Shown one piece after another: positions 8,886-16,866 of a stretch of DNA of 64,000 bases. A program made the position numbers and the translations under genes. This DNA is from Streptomyces fradiae ATCC 10745 = DSM 40063. Its GTDB lineage: Bacteria > Actinomycetota > Actinomycetes > Streptomycetales > Streptomycetaceae. A model generated the notes under the pieces. That model was not told where the DNA came from. It saw only the letters and a program-made list of their open reading frames with translations, and made no database searches. Location: positions 5,620,501-5,684,500 of the forward strand of contig NZ_CP023696.1 in NCBI RefSeq assembly GCF_008704425.1, written 5' to 3'. Every line of letters begins with the position of its first letter. The stretch's first letter is position 1.

Positions 8886-9374
8886 ATGAACATCACACCG
8901 CTCACCGCGGACCACGCCGACGAGGTCATCGCGATCTACCAGGCCGGCATCGACGAGGGGGACGCCACCTTCGAGACCGCCGCCCCCGCCTGGGACCGGT
9001 TCGACGCCGCCAAGCTGCCCGAGCACCGCTTCGTCGCCCTCGGCGAGGGCGGGCGGGTGCTCGGCTGGGTGGCCGCCGGCAGGGTCTCGGACCGTCGCGC
9101 GTACGCGGGCGTGGTGGAGCACTCGGTCTACGTCCACCCCGCCGCCCGGGGCCGGGGCGTGGCCACCGCCCTCCTCCGGGCCCTGCTCGGCTCCACGGAC
9201 GCGGCCGGGATCTGGACCGTCCAGGCCGGCGTCTTCCCCGAGAACGCCGCCAGCCTCGCCGTCCACGAGCGCGCCGGCTTCCGGACCATCGGCACCCGCG
9301 AACGCGTCGGCCGCCTCCACGGCGTCTGGCGCGACGTCGTCCTCCTCGAGCGGCGCAGCCCGCACGTCCACTGA
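8886..9374 (+). CDS. arsN1: GNAT acetyltransferase, ArsN1-like (arsinothricin/phosphinothricin N-acetyltransferase family)
   Basis: A 162-residue GNAT enzyme. The acetyl-CoA loop is VHPAARGRGVATALL (about 85-100). The PAT/ArsN1 subfamily pattern is strong: IYQAGIDEGDATFET near the start, GVVEHSVYVHP, and FPENAASLAVHERAGFRTIGTRERVGR near the end. Known ArsN1 enzymes acetylate the amino group of the arsenical antibiotic arsinothricin, and relatives act on phosphinothricin. The neighbouring arsenic genes support the ArsN1 assignment over a plain PAT. It is transcribed away from the flavoprotein gene. Confidence 0.82.
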   Translation: MNITPLTADHADEVIAIYQAGIDEGDATFETAAPAWDRFDAAKLPEHRFVALGEGGRVLGWVAAGRVSDRRAYAGVVEHSVYVHPAARGRGVATALLRALLGSTDAAGIWTVQAGVFPENAASLAVHERAGFRTIGTRERVGRLHGVWRDVVLLERRSPHVH

Positions 9375-9478
9375 CCGCCGAAACCCCCCGGCAGTTGCCG
9401 GTACCTCCCGCATCCGGCCGTACCACCCCGCACCCGCCCGTCCCCCCGTACCCGCCCGTACCCGCCCCGCACCCGCCC

Positions 9479-9664
9479 CCCGCACCCGGCCGGACCGGCC
9501 GTGGACGCGCCGGCCGCGGTCCGGACCGACTCCGGGTCCCCCGCACCCGGCCGGACCGGCCGTGGACGCGCCGGCCGCGGTCCGGACCGACTCCGGGTCC
9601 CCCGCACCCGGCCGGACCGGCCGTGGACGCGCCGGCCGTGGTCCCGGACCGACTCCGGGCCCCC
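9479..9664. repeat. 61-bp tandem repeat, three copies
   Basis: A 61-bp unit repeats with phase starts near 9481, 9542 and 9603. The first two copies appear identical and the third has small changes. It lies between the 3' ends of arsN1 and arsO. The period is not a multiple of 3, so apparent open frames through it are artefacts. Confidence 0.9.
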
Positions 9665-9693
9665 CGCGGTCGGTGCGGACCCGCGTCGCCGGG

Positions 9694-10755
9694 TCAGCGC
9701 GTACCGAGCAGTTCCCCGACCGACCGGGCGGCGTCGCGGGCGGGTCGGCCGACGCCGATGAGGGTGGCGGAGGCGGGACCGGTCCAGTCCCCGTAGCCGA
9801 GGAGGTGGAGCCGCGGCTCCCGCAGGGCCCGGGTGCCCGCGGAGGGGATGCGGCCGCGCGGTCCGCGCAGGCCGAGCGGGGCGAGGTGGGAGAGGGCGGG
9901 ACGGAAGCCGGTGCACCAGATGACCGCGTCGGCGTCGGCACGGGTGCCGTCGGCCCACTCGACGCCCGTCGGGGTCAGGCGGGCGAACATCGGCTGGGCC
10001 TTGAGCAGCCCCGCGTCGCGCGCCTCGCGGACCGGCGGCACGGCGACGATGTCGCCGAGCGAGGCGACGCCTCCCGTGTCGCTCCGGCCCTCGTCGAGGG
10101 CGCGGCGGCGGGCGGTGGCCGCGTCGAAGAGGGCGCGGCCGTCGATGTCGTCGGCGAGGTAGCGGGGCGGGCGCCGGGTGACCCAGGTCAGGTCGGTGCC
10201 GTGCGCGAGGTCGGCGGCGATCTGGGCGCCGGAGTTCCCGCCCCCGACGACCACGACCTTCCGCCCGGCGAAGTCGGCGGGGCGGCGGTACCCCACCGTG
10301 TGGAGCTGGACGCCCCGGAACCCCGCGCGGCCGGGGACGGCGGGCAGGAAGGGGCGCCACCAGGTGCCGGTGGCGCTGATCACCGCTCGGGCGCGCCAGG
10401 TGCCGGTGGCGCTCTCCACCCGCAGGAAGCCACCGTCGCGGTGGACCGCTTCGACCCGCACGGGGCGGACGACCGGGAGGTCGTAGCGCTGCTCGTAGTC
10501 GGTCAGGTAGTCGACGACGTGCGCGGCGTCCGGGTACGTCTCGCCGGGCTGCGGGGGCATGATCCGGCCCGGCAGGGAGGAGTAGGCGGCCGGGGAGAAC
10601 AGGCGCAGGGAGTCCCAGGTGTGCGGCCAGGCGCCACCGGGGGCGGCCTGGGCGTCGAGGACGACGAAGTCGAGGCCGAGCCGCCGCAGGTGGTAGCCGG
10701 CCGCGAGTCCGGCCTGGCCGCCGCCGATGACGACCACGTCGTGCTGCCCGCTCAT
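9694..10755 (-). CDS. arsO: ArsO-type NAD(P)H-dependent flavin monooxygenase
   Basis: A 353-residue flavin-dependent monooxygenase. The N-terminal FAD motif is VIGGGQAGLAAGYHL, the NADPH motif VVVVGGGNSGAQIAADL lies near residues 165-182, and the ATG-type motif is WCTGFRP. TWDSLRLFSPAAYSSLPG is typical of the ArsO group found in arsenic operons. The presumed role is oxidation of an organic or inorganic arsenical; the substrate of most ArsO enzymes is not firmly settled. It lies 76 bp downstream of acr3 in the same direction, so an arsR-acr3-arsO transcript is likely. Confidence 0.88.
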   Translation of the reverse strand: MSGQHDVVVIGGGQAGLAAGYHLRRLGLDFVVLDAQAAPGGAWPHTWDSLRLFSPAAYSSLPGRIMPPQPGETYPDAAHVVDYLTDYEQRYDLPVVRPVRVEAVHRDGGFLRVESATGTWRARAVISATGTWWRPFLPAVPGRAGFRGVQLHTVGYRRPADFAGRKVVVVGGGNSGAQIAADLAHGTDLTWVTRRPPRYLADDIDGRALFDAATARRRALDEGRSDTGGVASLGDIVAVPPVREARDAGLLKAQPMFARLTPTGVEWADGTRADADAVIWCTGFRPALSHLAPLGLRGPRGRIPSAGTRALREPRLHLLGYGDWTGPASATLIGVGRPARDAARSVGELLGTR

Positions 10756-10831
10756 GTCCCTGCGTTCCCTTCCTCCGCGGCTGCCCCGCCGGTGTGCGGC
10801 GGGGCGGCCGGATGACGACGTACGGCGCGTC

Positions 10832-11935
10832 CTACTTCCCCGCAGGGGTGGTGATCGCCGAGGCCGCGAACTTCTTCCGCCAGGCCAGCGACACGTAGAC
10901 CAGCGCGACCAGGACCGGCACCTCGATCAGCGGCCCGACGACGCCGGAGAGCGCCTGGCCGGAGGTGACGCCGAAGGTGGCGATGGCGACCGCGATGGCC
11001 AGCTCGAAGTTGTTGCCCGCGGCGGTGAAGGCCAGTGTGGCCGTGCGGTCGTAGTTCAGGCCGATGGCCTTGCCGAGCAGGAAGGTGCCGAACCACATCA
11101 CGGTGAAGTAGACGAGCAGCGGCAGTGCGATCCGGGCCACGTCCAGCGGCTGGGAGGTGATGGTCTTCCCCTGCAGGGCGAAGAGGATGACGATCGTGAA
11201 GAGCAGGCCGTACAGCGCCCACGGCCCGATCCTCGGCAGGAACCTCGCCTCGTACGACTCACGGCCCATCTTCTTCTCGCCGATGCGGCGGGTGAGGAAG
11301 CCGGCGACGAGCGGGACGCCGAGGAAGATGACGACGTTCAGCGCGATCTTCCCCATGGAGATGTCGAGCGTCTCACCCTCGCCGAGGCCCAGCCAGCCGG
11401 GCAGCAGGTCGAGGTAGAACCAGCCCAGGACGCCGAAGGCGATGACCTGGAAGACCGAGTTCAGGGCGACGAGGACGGCGGCCGCCTCGCGGTCGCCGCA
11501 GGCCAGGTCGTTCCAGATGATGACCATGGCGATGCAGCGGGCGAGGCCGACGATGATCAGGCCCGTGCGGTACTCGGGCAGGTCCGCCAGGAAGATCCAC
11601 GCCAGGGCGAACATCAGCGCGGGGCCGAGGACCCAGTTGATCACCAGCGAGGAGACCATCAGCCTGCGGTCGCCGGTCACGGCGTCCAGCCTGTCGTACC
11701 GGACCTTGGCGAGGACCGGGTACATCATGATCAGCAGGCCGATGGCGATCGGCAGGGAGATGCCGCCGATCTCGACCTCGGCGAGCACGTCGTTCAGCCC
11801 GGGGATCAGCCGGCCCAGACCCAGCCCGAGGCCCGTGGCCAGGAGGATCCAGACGGCGAGGAAGCGGTCGAGCGTCGAGAGCTTCGCGACGACCGAGGTC
11901 TCCTCGGTCGGGGCGGGCGCTTGGGTGGAGGTCAC
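10832..11935 (-). CDS. acr3: Arsenite efflux transporter Acr3
   Basis: A 367-residue, about 10-helix carrier of the Acr3 (bile/arsenite/riboflavin transporter) family. It exports arsenite, and often antimonite, using the proton gradient. Diagnostic segments are STLDRFLAVWILLATGLGLGLGR, GLARCIAMVIIWNDLACGD (with the conserved Cys) and TAAGNNFELAIAVAIATFGV. The GTG start at 11935 overlaps the arsR stop by 4 bp, indicating translational coupling. It completes the ArsC-to-efflux pathway by removing the arsenite that ArsC makes. Confidence 0.96.
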   Translation of the reverse strand: MTSTQAPAPTEETSVVAKLSTLDRFLAVWILLATGLGLGLGRLIPGLNDVLAEVEIGGISLPIAIGLLIMMYPVLAKVRYDRLDAVTGDRRLMVSSLVINWVLGPALMFALAWIFLADLPEYRTGLIIVGLARCIAMVIIWNDLACGDREAAAVLVALNSVFQVIAFGVLGWFYLDLLPGWLGLGEGETLDISMGKIALNVVIFLGVPLVAGFLTRRIGEKKMGRESYEARFLPRIGPWALYGLLFTIVILFALQGKTITSQPLDVARIALPLLVYFTVMWFGTFLLGKAIGLNYDRTATLAFTAAGNNFELAIAVAIATFGVTSGQALSGVVGPLIEVPVLVALVYVSLAWRKKFAASAITTPAGK

Positions 11936-12240
11936 GGACAGGCCCTCTTGTTCTCGGCGGCGGTACGGGCGGACTCGGCCAGCTCGGCGAACTGCCCGGC
12001 CAGGGACGCGATGACGTCGGGGCGGAGCTTGTAGTAGGTGAAGCGCCCGCAGGGCTCCGTCTCCACCACCCCGGCCTCGCGCAGCACTCTCAGGTGGTTG
12101 GAGAGGTTGGTCTGCCGGGCACCGGTCTCCTCCACGAGGTGGGTGGTGCACAGCGTCTCGCGGGCGAGCAGGGTCACGATCCGCAGGCGCAGGGGATCAC
12201 CCAGCACCCTCATCAACTCAGTGTCGACTGACGTCATCAT
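11932..12240 (-). CDS. arsR: ArsR/SmtB-family arsenic-responsive repressor
   Basis: A 102-residue winged-helix repressor: core LGDPLRLRIVTLLARETL, recognition helix ARQTNLSNHLRVLREAGVV, wing GRFTYYKL. Cysteines are at 31, 64 and 101 only, so the classic E. coli ELCVCDL sensor is absent (here ETLCTTHL) and the arsenite site must be built differently. It is first gene of the arsR-acr3-arsO unit and divergent from arsC. Two adjacent ATGs (12240, 12237) are possible starts; no clear ribosome site is seen. Confidence 0.93.
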   Translation of the reverse strand: MMTSVDTELMRVLGDPLRLRIVTLLARETLCTTHLVEETGARQTNLSNHLRVLREAGVVETEPCGRFTYYKLRPDVIASLAGQFAELAESARTAAENKRACP

Positions 12241-12296
12241 GTACTGATACTTTCACATCAGTGGTGACTGACACCACCGGGTGCTGACGTCAGCAG
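12215..12296. promoter_or_regulatory. arsR-arsC divergent operator region with nested palindromes
   Basis: Between the divergent arsR and arsC starts are three inverted repeats in 52 bp: ACTGAT-N8-ATCAGT (12243-12262), GTGGTG-N5-CACCAC (12261-12277) and the perfect 12-mer GCTGACGTCAGC (12283-12294). Another CTGACGTCA lies at about 12228. The density suggests several ArsR dimers controlling both directions. Confidence 0.65.
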
Positions 12297-12326
12297 TACC
12301 CGACCCCGTCGTGAGAGAGACCCGCC

Positions 12327-12731
12327 GTGTCCGAGAAGCCCTCAGTCCTGTTCGTCTGCGTCCACAACGCCGGCCGCTCCCAGATGGCCGCGGCGTGGCT
12401 GTCGCACCTGGCCGGGGACCGCGTCGAGGTCCGCTCCGCCGGCTCGGCCCCCGCCGACCAGGTCAACCCGGCCGCCGTGGAGGCGATGCGCGAGGTCGGC
12501 ATCGACATCTCCGCCGAGACGCCGAAGATCCTGACGGTCGACGCCGTCAAGGAGTCCGACGTCTGCATCACCATGGGCTGCGGCGACACCTGCCCCGTCT
12601 TCCCGGGCAAGCGCTACCTGGACTGGAAGCTCGACGACCCGGCCGGCCAGGGCGTCGAGGCCGTCCGCCCCATCCGCGACGAGATCAGGAAGCTCGTCGA
12701 GGGCCTGATCGAGGAGATCGCCCCGCGGTAG
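12327..12731 (+). CDS. arsC: Arsenate reductase ArsC (low-molecular-weight phosphatase fold)
   Basis: A 134-residue enzyme that reduces arsenate to arsenite. The P-loop CVHNAGRS (Cys11, Arg17, Ser18) is the catalytic nucleophile loop, and the redox cysteines Cys85 and Cys89 lie in MGCGDTCP, as in thioredoxin-linked ArsC enzymes. Thioredoxin or mycothiol could be the reductant; sequence alone does not decide. GTG 12327 is preceded by GAGAGAGA. It is transcribed divergently from arsR. Confidence 0.96.
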   Translation: MSEKPSVLFVCVHNAGRSQMAAAWLSHLAGDRVEVRSAGSAPADQVNPAAVEAMREVGIDISAETPKILTVDAVKESDVCITMGCGDTCPVFPGKRYLDWKLDDPAGQGVEAVRPIRDEIRKLVEGLIEEIAPR

Positions 12732-12821
12732 ACCGCCAACACGATCCGCACGGCGTACGCGGCAGACACCATCAGGAAGTCACCGACCGGTCGAGTCCGA
12801 CGCCCGGCCCCTCGGTCCGGT

Positions 12822-12853
12822 CGGCAGAAGTGGCGGCGGTTCTACTTCTGCCG
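12822..12853 (+). terminator. Hairpin downstream of arsC
   Basis: CGGCAGAAGT and ACTTCTGCCG form a perfect 10-bp stem around a 12-nt loop, about 90 bp after the arsC stop. There is no U-tract, as is common in Streptomyces terminators. The rest of 12732-13134 has no convincing gene. Confidence 0.6.
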
Positions 12854-13134
12854 TAGTTCCGCCTGTTCGCGGCCGTGGTCCGGCAGTGGAATGGGGGTCG
12901 GCAGCGCAGGTGACGGCTCATCCGCAACAGAGCCGCTCGCGACGGGCCGAAGGGACGTGCGCGAACCGGCAGGAAGCACGAGGGGGGGGCGACATGACCG
13001 GGACGACCCGCTCGGGTGATCACCGCACGCCGTTCGGTACGCGGTTCCACCTCCGCGGGCTCCGGACGGATCATGCCCTCCAGGACGGCGCGACGCACCG
13101 CTGCCACCCCCGAACCCACTGAAAGGTGATGAAC

Positions 13135-14097
13135 ATGGCACCGGCTGAACTCCGGACGGCGCAGGCGTTACCGTCTCCACACCTCTCCCCCTGGCAGGCA
13201 CCCGGAAAGCGGCTCGCAGCCGTCCTCCTCACCCTCGTCGCCCTGCTCGGATTCGTGAACATCACGAACGCCGCCCCGGCCGAGGCGCAGACGCGCTACT
13301 GGACCATCCTCCACTGGGAGGTCCAGGGCATGGGAAGCGGGGCGAGCCAGGATGTCGAGCGCCGGTACCGCAGGATGATCGCGGAACTCCGCGAGTCCTC
13401 CGGCAGTCACATCGGCACCGACCTGATGCGGACCACGACCGTGACGCAGCGCTACATCGAGGTCCGGGTCATCGACCGATGGGACACGTCGAACCAGCAC
13501 CGCCTCTCCCTGTACTTCCGAGCGGACAACCTCTACCTCGACGGCTACACCATCGTCGGGCGCAACTACATGTTCAGTGATGCTCCGGGATACCTGACGA
13601 CCCGTTTCGGCAACCAGTATCCGGGAAGCAACGCCCTGTTCGAGCGGCTCGGCTACAGCGGGCACTACTCGAACCTCGCCAACGCCGAGACCCGCGGCGC
13701 CCAGTCGTTCGGCGGCCCGAACCTCTGGGGCGCCATCAGCGGCCTGGTCAACCAGGGCCCGCATGACGCGTCGTCACGCAACCGGACCGCCGCCGTCATC
13801 ACGGCCACCGCCGAGGCGGCTCGCTTCGGATGGATCGAGAACCGGGTCGGCAACTCGCTCGGAGAGAACGGCGACTACGACGGGCAGGCCTGGCAGACGC
13901 AGATCGGCGGGTTCGGAACGGACCTGCAGAACAACTGGGCGGCCCTGTCCCGCATCGTCTACCGGCAGCAGAACGGCACGGCGTCCACCCCTGTGATGAT
14001 CAACGGCCGGAGGTACGCCTCCATCTCCGACATCGTCAACGGCTACCACAACCACCCCCGCCTCGCCCCCTTCCTCACGCTGGGCTCGATCACCTAG
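13135..14097 (+). CDS. Secreted ribosome-inactivating protein (rRNA N-glycosidase, RIP fold)
   Basis: A 320-residue precursor. Residues ~26-52 form a signal peptide (hydrophobic AAVLLTLVALLGFVNITNAA, Ala-rich cleavage zone). The mature part reads as a type-1 RIP like the ricin A chain. Tyr138 in NLYLDGYTIVG matches the first adenine-stacking Tyr; Tyr178 in GHYSNL matches the second; Glu227 and Arg230 in ATAEAARFGWIE are the catalytic pair; Trp268 in NNWAALSRI matches the ricin Trp211 region. Such enzymes depurinate the sarcin-ricin loop adenine of large rRNA. ATG 13135 is chosen because GAAAGG lies 8 nt upstream; GTG 13126 and ATG 13129 are possible. No immunity gene is evident. Confidence 0.88.
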   Translation: MAPAELRTAQALPSPHLSPWQAPGKRLAAVLLTLVALLGFVNITNAAPAEAQTRYWTILHWEVQGMGSGASQDVERRYRRMIAELRESSGSHIGTDLMRTTTVTQRYIEVRVIDRWDTSNQHRLSLYFRADNLYLDGYTIVGRNYMFSDAPGYLTTRFGNQYPGSNALFERLGYSGHYSNLANAETRGAQSFGGPNLWGAISGLVNQGPHDASSRNRTAAVITATAEAARFGWIENRVGNSLGENGDYDGQAWQTQIGGFGTDLQNNWAALSRIVYRQQNGTASTPVMINGRRYASISDIVNGYHNHPRLAPFLTLGSIT

Positions 14098-14195
14098 CCG
14101 CGCTCACGCCCGCCGGACGGTCACCGACTGCCCGGCGGGCGCTCGCACGAGTCCTGCCGAGGTCGGGCAGCCCGGCGCTGAGAACGGGGGCCGGT

Positions 14196-16508
14196 TCAGG
14201 TCCCTCGGGGACGCTCATCGCGAGTGCGGTCCAGAGCGCGGAGTTCGGCGGCCGCTTCGGCCTGGAGGGGGTGGCGGAGGGCGGCGAGGGTGCGCAGGGC
14301 GGTGGTCAGGACGGTGTGTGCTTCCCCGGGGCGGTCCAGACCCATGAGGACGCGTCCGAGTTCGAGTTGCACGGCCCCGCTCCAGGCGGGTATCGCCACC
14401 TCCTCGAAGATGGTCAGGGCCTGTCGCAGATGTGTCTCGGCCTGACGCCGGCTGCCGAGGGCCACGTAAGCGTTGCCCAGGTGACGCTGGGTGTGGGCCT
14501 GGTAGACGGCGATGAGCTGGGGGGCCACGCCGGGGTGCCCCTGCCGGCAGAGTTCCAGGCTGTTCAGGTGGTGCACGACGGCTTCGTCCGCCTGACCGTG
14601 GAAGCGCAGAAGCTCCCCCAGGGCGTTCAGGAGGGTCAGCACGGCGAGTCTGCCCTGGGTGGTTCCGTCACCGCGAAGACAGGTGACCGCGGCGCGGAGC
14701 CGGACAACGGCTTCGTCCATCCGGCCGAGGCGGCGCAACGCGCCGGCTCCGTACCCGAGGGCCCAGCCGGTCTGGAGCCGGTCGTCGCAGGCGAGGGCCA
14801 GGGAATGCGCGGCATCAGCGGCTTCGAGGGCGGCCTGGGGGTCATGGGTACAGGTGTTGTGGGCCCAGGCCAGGTAGTTGAGGTGGGTGGCCTCCTCGCG
14901 TCGGCTGCCGAGCGCGCGGGCGGACTCGGCGGCACACCGGAACACGTCGGCCCATTCCTTCCAGTGCTGGGTGAAGTCGGAGAACCAGTGCATGGCTTCC
15001 GCGGCGTCGAGGACGTGCCGGTGCCGACCGGTGGTGCGGCTGTGATGGAGGGCGGCGATCCATTGTTCCCGCTCGGCTTCCAGCCAGGCGCGGGCCTGGT
15101 CCCGGCCGGCCGGGGCCGTGGCGGGGTCGGGATCGCCCGTCGGGTCGTCGTGGTGCTCGGCGTCGAAGTGGAGGGCGGCGGCGCCGGCGCGGGCCAGTGT
15201 CCAGCGGGCGGTACGGTCCAGGGCCGCGTCACGGGCCGCGCCGTCGTCCTCAGCCGCCACCTGCTCGGCGGCGAAGAGCCGCAGCAGGTCGTGGAACCGG
15301 TACCGCTCGACCATGGGGTCGGGCTGGAGCAGCCCCCGGCTGCAGAGGTCCTCCAGGCGGAGCCGGGCGTCGCGGAGCGGAACGTCGGCAAGGAGGGCGG
15401 CGGTCTCAGGGCTGACATCGGGGCCCGCGGCGAGGGCGCAGCGCCGCAGAAGCCGCCGGGAGACGTCGTCGAGCTGCTGGTAGGAGAGAGCGAAAGCGGA
15501 ACGGACCTTGAGGTCGCCCCCTTGAAGCAGGTCGAGTCTGCGTTCCTCCCGGCCGAGGAGGGCCGCGAGTTTGGCCAGGCTCTCCTGGGGCCGCGCCGCG
15601 AGACGCTGCCCGATGATCCGCAAGGCGAGCGGCAGACGTCCGCACTGGTCGGCGAGGTCGCGCGCGGACTGCGCCTCACGGGCGACCCGCTCCGCACCGG
15701 CGATACGGGTGAGGAGTGTGACCGCCTCCTCGCGGCGCAGCAGGGGGAGATCGAGGCGGTGGACGGCTTCGAGACCGCCCAGGGCGTTGCGGCTGGTCAC
15801 GACGGTGAGGCAGGCCCCCGTACCGGGAAGCAGGGGACGTAGCCGGCTCTCGTCAGCGGCGTTGTCGAGGACCAGCAGCAGACGGCGGGTGGCGGCCAGT
15901 GAGCGGAACAGAGCCGCCCGGTCCTCGACGTCCCGGGGCAGGGAGTGCTCGGCGACACCGAGGGCGCCCAGTAACCGGCGCAACGCGTCCCCCGGCGGTA
16001 CCGGTTCAGGATCCATGGCGCGCAGGTCGAGATACCACTGCCCGTCGGGGAACCGGGAGGCGAGGTGATGCGCCGCGTGGACGGCGAACGCGGTCTTCCC
16101 CAGACCCGGCGCGCCCGAGACCACGACCACGGGAGGACAGGCGGGGTCGATGGCATCGGCCAGCGCCGTGAGCACCGAGAGCGGGCGGCCCCGGGCGGTG
16201 AAGTCGTGCGCGTCCCGGGGCAGGCACAGGCCCCCGGCCGCAGGGCCGGGAGGCGAGCCGGAGCGCAACCGCCCTGGAGCGGCTGCCGCCTCCAGTGCCC
16301 GGACGTCCTCGGGGGCGAGGGCCAGCGCCAGGGCGAGCGCCCGCACGGTCTTCCGCTGGGGCCCCCGGGTCCGTCCGCGTTCCATGTCCGCGAGCGTCCG
16401 CACGCTCACCCCGGCGGAGTGGGCGAGTTCCTCCTGGCTGAGCCCGGCACTCAGTCGCAGGGCGCGCAGGCGTTCCCCGAAACTGCTGCCGTCCGCGGTC
16501 CTGGCCAA
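14196..16508 (-). CDS. XRE-family regulator with NB-ARC ATPase and TPR repeats (STAND type)
   Basis: A 770-residue signal-transduction ATPase. Domains in order: XRE helix-turn-helix about 8-50 (LRLSAGLSQEELAHSAGVSV); NB-ARC with Walker A GAPGLGKT at 132-139, Walker B-like RLLLVLDNA, and sensor CLTVVTSRN; a winged-helix segment; then TPR-like helices to the end (for example THLNYLAWAHN, RHLGNAYVALGSRRQAETHLRQAL). The TTG at 16508 is preferred because family members begin just before the HTH and GGGGAGG lies close upstream; ATGs at 16550 and 16574 are alternatives. It converges on the RIP gene (98 bp between stops). The ligand is unknown. Confidence 0.85.
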   Translation of the reverse strand: MARTADGSSFGERLRALRLSAGLSQEELAHSAGVSVRTLADMERGRTRGPQRKTVRALALALALAPEDVRALEAAAAPGRLRSGSPPGPAAGGLCLPRDAHDFTARGRPLSVLTALADAIDPACPPVVVVSGAPGLGKTAFAVHAAHHLASRFPDGQWYLDLRAMDPEPVPPGDALRRLLGALGVAEHSLPRDVEDRAALFRSLAATRRLLLVLDNAADESRLRPLLPGTGACLTVVTSRNALGGLEAVHRLDLPLLRREEAVTLLTRIAGAERVAREAQSARDLADQCGRLPLALRIIGQRLAARPQESLAKLAALLGREERRLDLLQGGDLKVRSAFALSYQQLDDVSRRLLRRCALAAGPDVSPETAALLADVPLRDARLRLEDLCSRGLLQPDPMVERYRFHDLLRLFAAEQVAAEDDGAARDAALDRTARWTLARAGAAALHFDAEHHDDPTGDPDPATAPAGRDQARAWLEAEREQWIAALHHSRTTGRHRHVLDAAEAMHWFSDFTQHWKEWADVFRCAAESARALGSRREEATHLNYLAWAHNTCTHDPQAALEAADAAHSLALACDDRLQTGWALGYGAGALRRLGRMDEAVVRLRAAVTCLRGDGTTQGRLAVLTLLNALGELLRFHGQADEAVVHHLNSLELCRQGHPGVAPQLIAVYQAHTQRHLGNAYVALGSRRQAETHLRQALTIFEEVAIPAWSGAVQLELGRVLMGLDRPGEAHTVLTTALRTLAALRHPLQAEAAAELRALDRTRDERPRGT

Positions 16509-16665
16509 CGGCCCTCCCCATCTCTCCTCCAGACGGAGGCCATGTCCCATCAGCGGAAGTCTACGAATCCCCATCGATCCGCCGGCGTCTCTCCCGGATC
16601 GTTCAAGGCGCGCCGCACTTCGGGCTGTTGCACGAGCGCGCTTCTCGACTCAGCCGCCCCAGCCC

Positions 16666-16865
16666 CAGCCTCGAAACCCATGGCCAGCAGGATCCAGACG
16701 GCGAGGAGGCGGTCGAGCGTCGAGGGCTTCGCCGAGGTCGGCATCGACACCTCCGCCGAGACGCCGAAGATCCTGACGGTCGACGCCGTCGAGGAGTCCG
16801 ACGTCTGCGCCCCGGCCGGCCAGGGCGTCGAGGCGGTCCGCCCCATCCGCGAAAAGATCAGGAAG
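16666..16865 (+). pseudogene. Collapsed remnant of a second acr3/arsC locus
   Basis: Bases 16666-16732 nearly match the 5' end of acr3 (11822-11885, antisense). They join directly to 16733-16808, which matches arsC internal sequence (12491-12566), and then to 16811-16865, matching arsC 12638-12692. arsR, the operator and the arsC start are gone, and an in-frame deletion has removed the codons for Cys85 and Cys89. Order and orientation equal the intact locus, so this is a direct, decayed copy. It cannot make a working protein. Confidence 0.85.
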
Positions 16866-16866
16866 C

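Noticed and set aside
9501..9761. Open frames through the 61-bp repeats
   Set aside because: The repeat period is not a multiple of three, so each copy is read in a different frame; the peptides are only Arg/Pro/Gly-rich.
12886..13122. 78-codon open frame upstream of the RIP gene, considered as an immunity or toxin partner
   Set aside because: No ribosome site, no hydrophobic or folded-looking segments and no recognisable family; it reads like random high-GC sequence.
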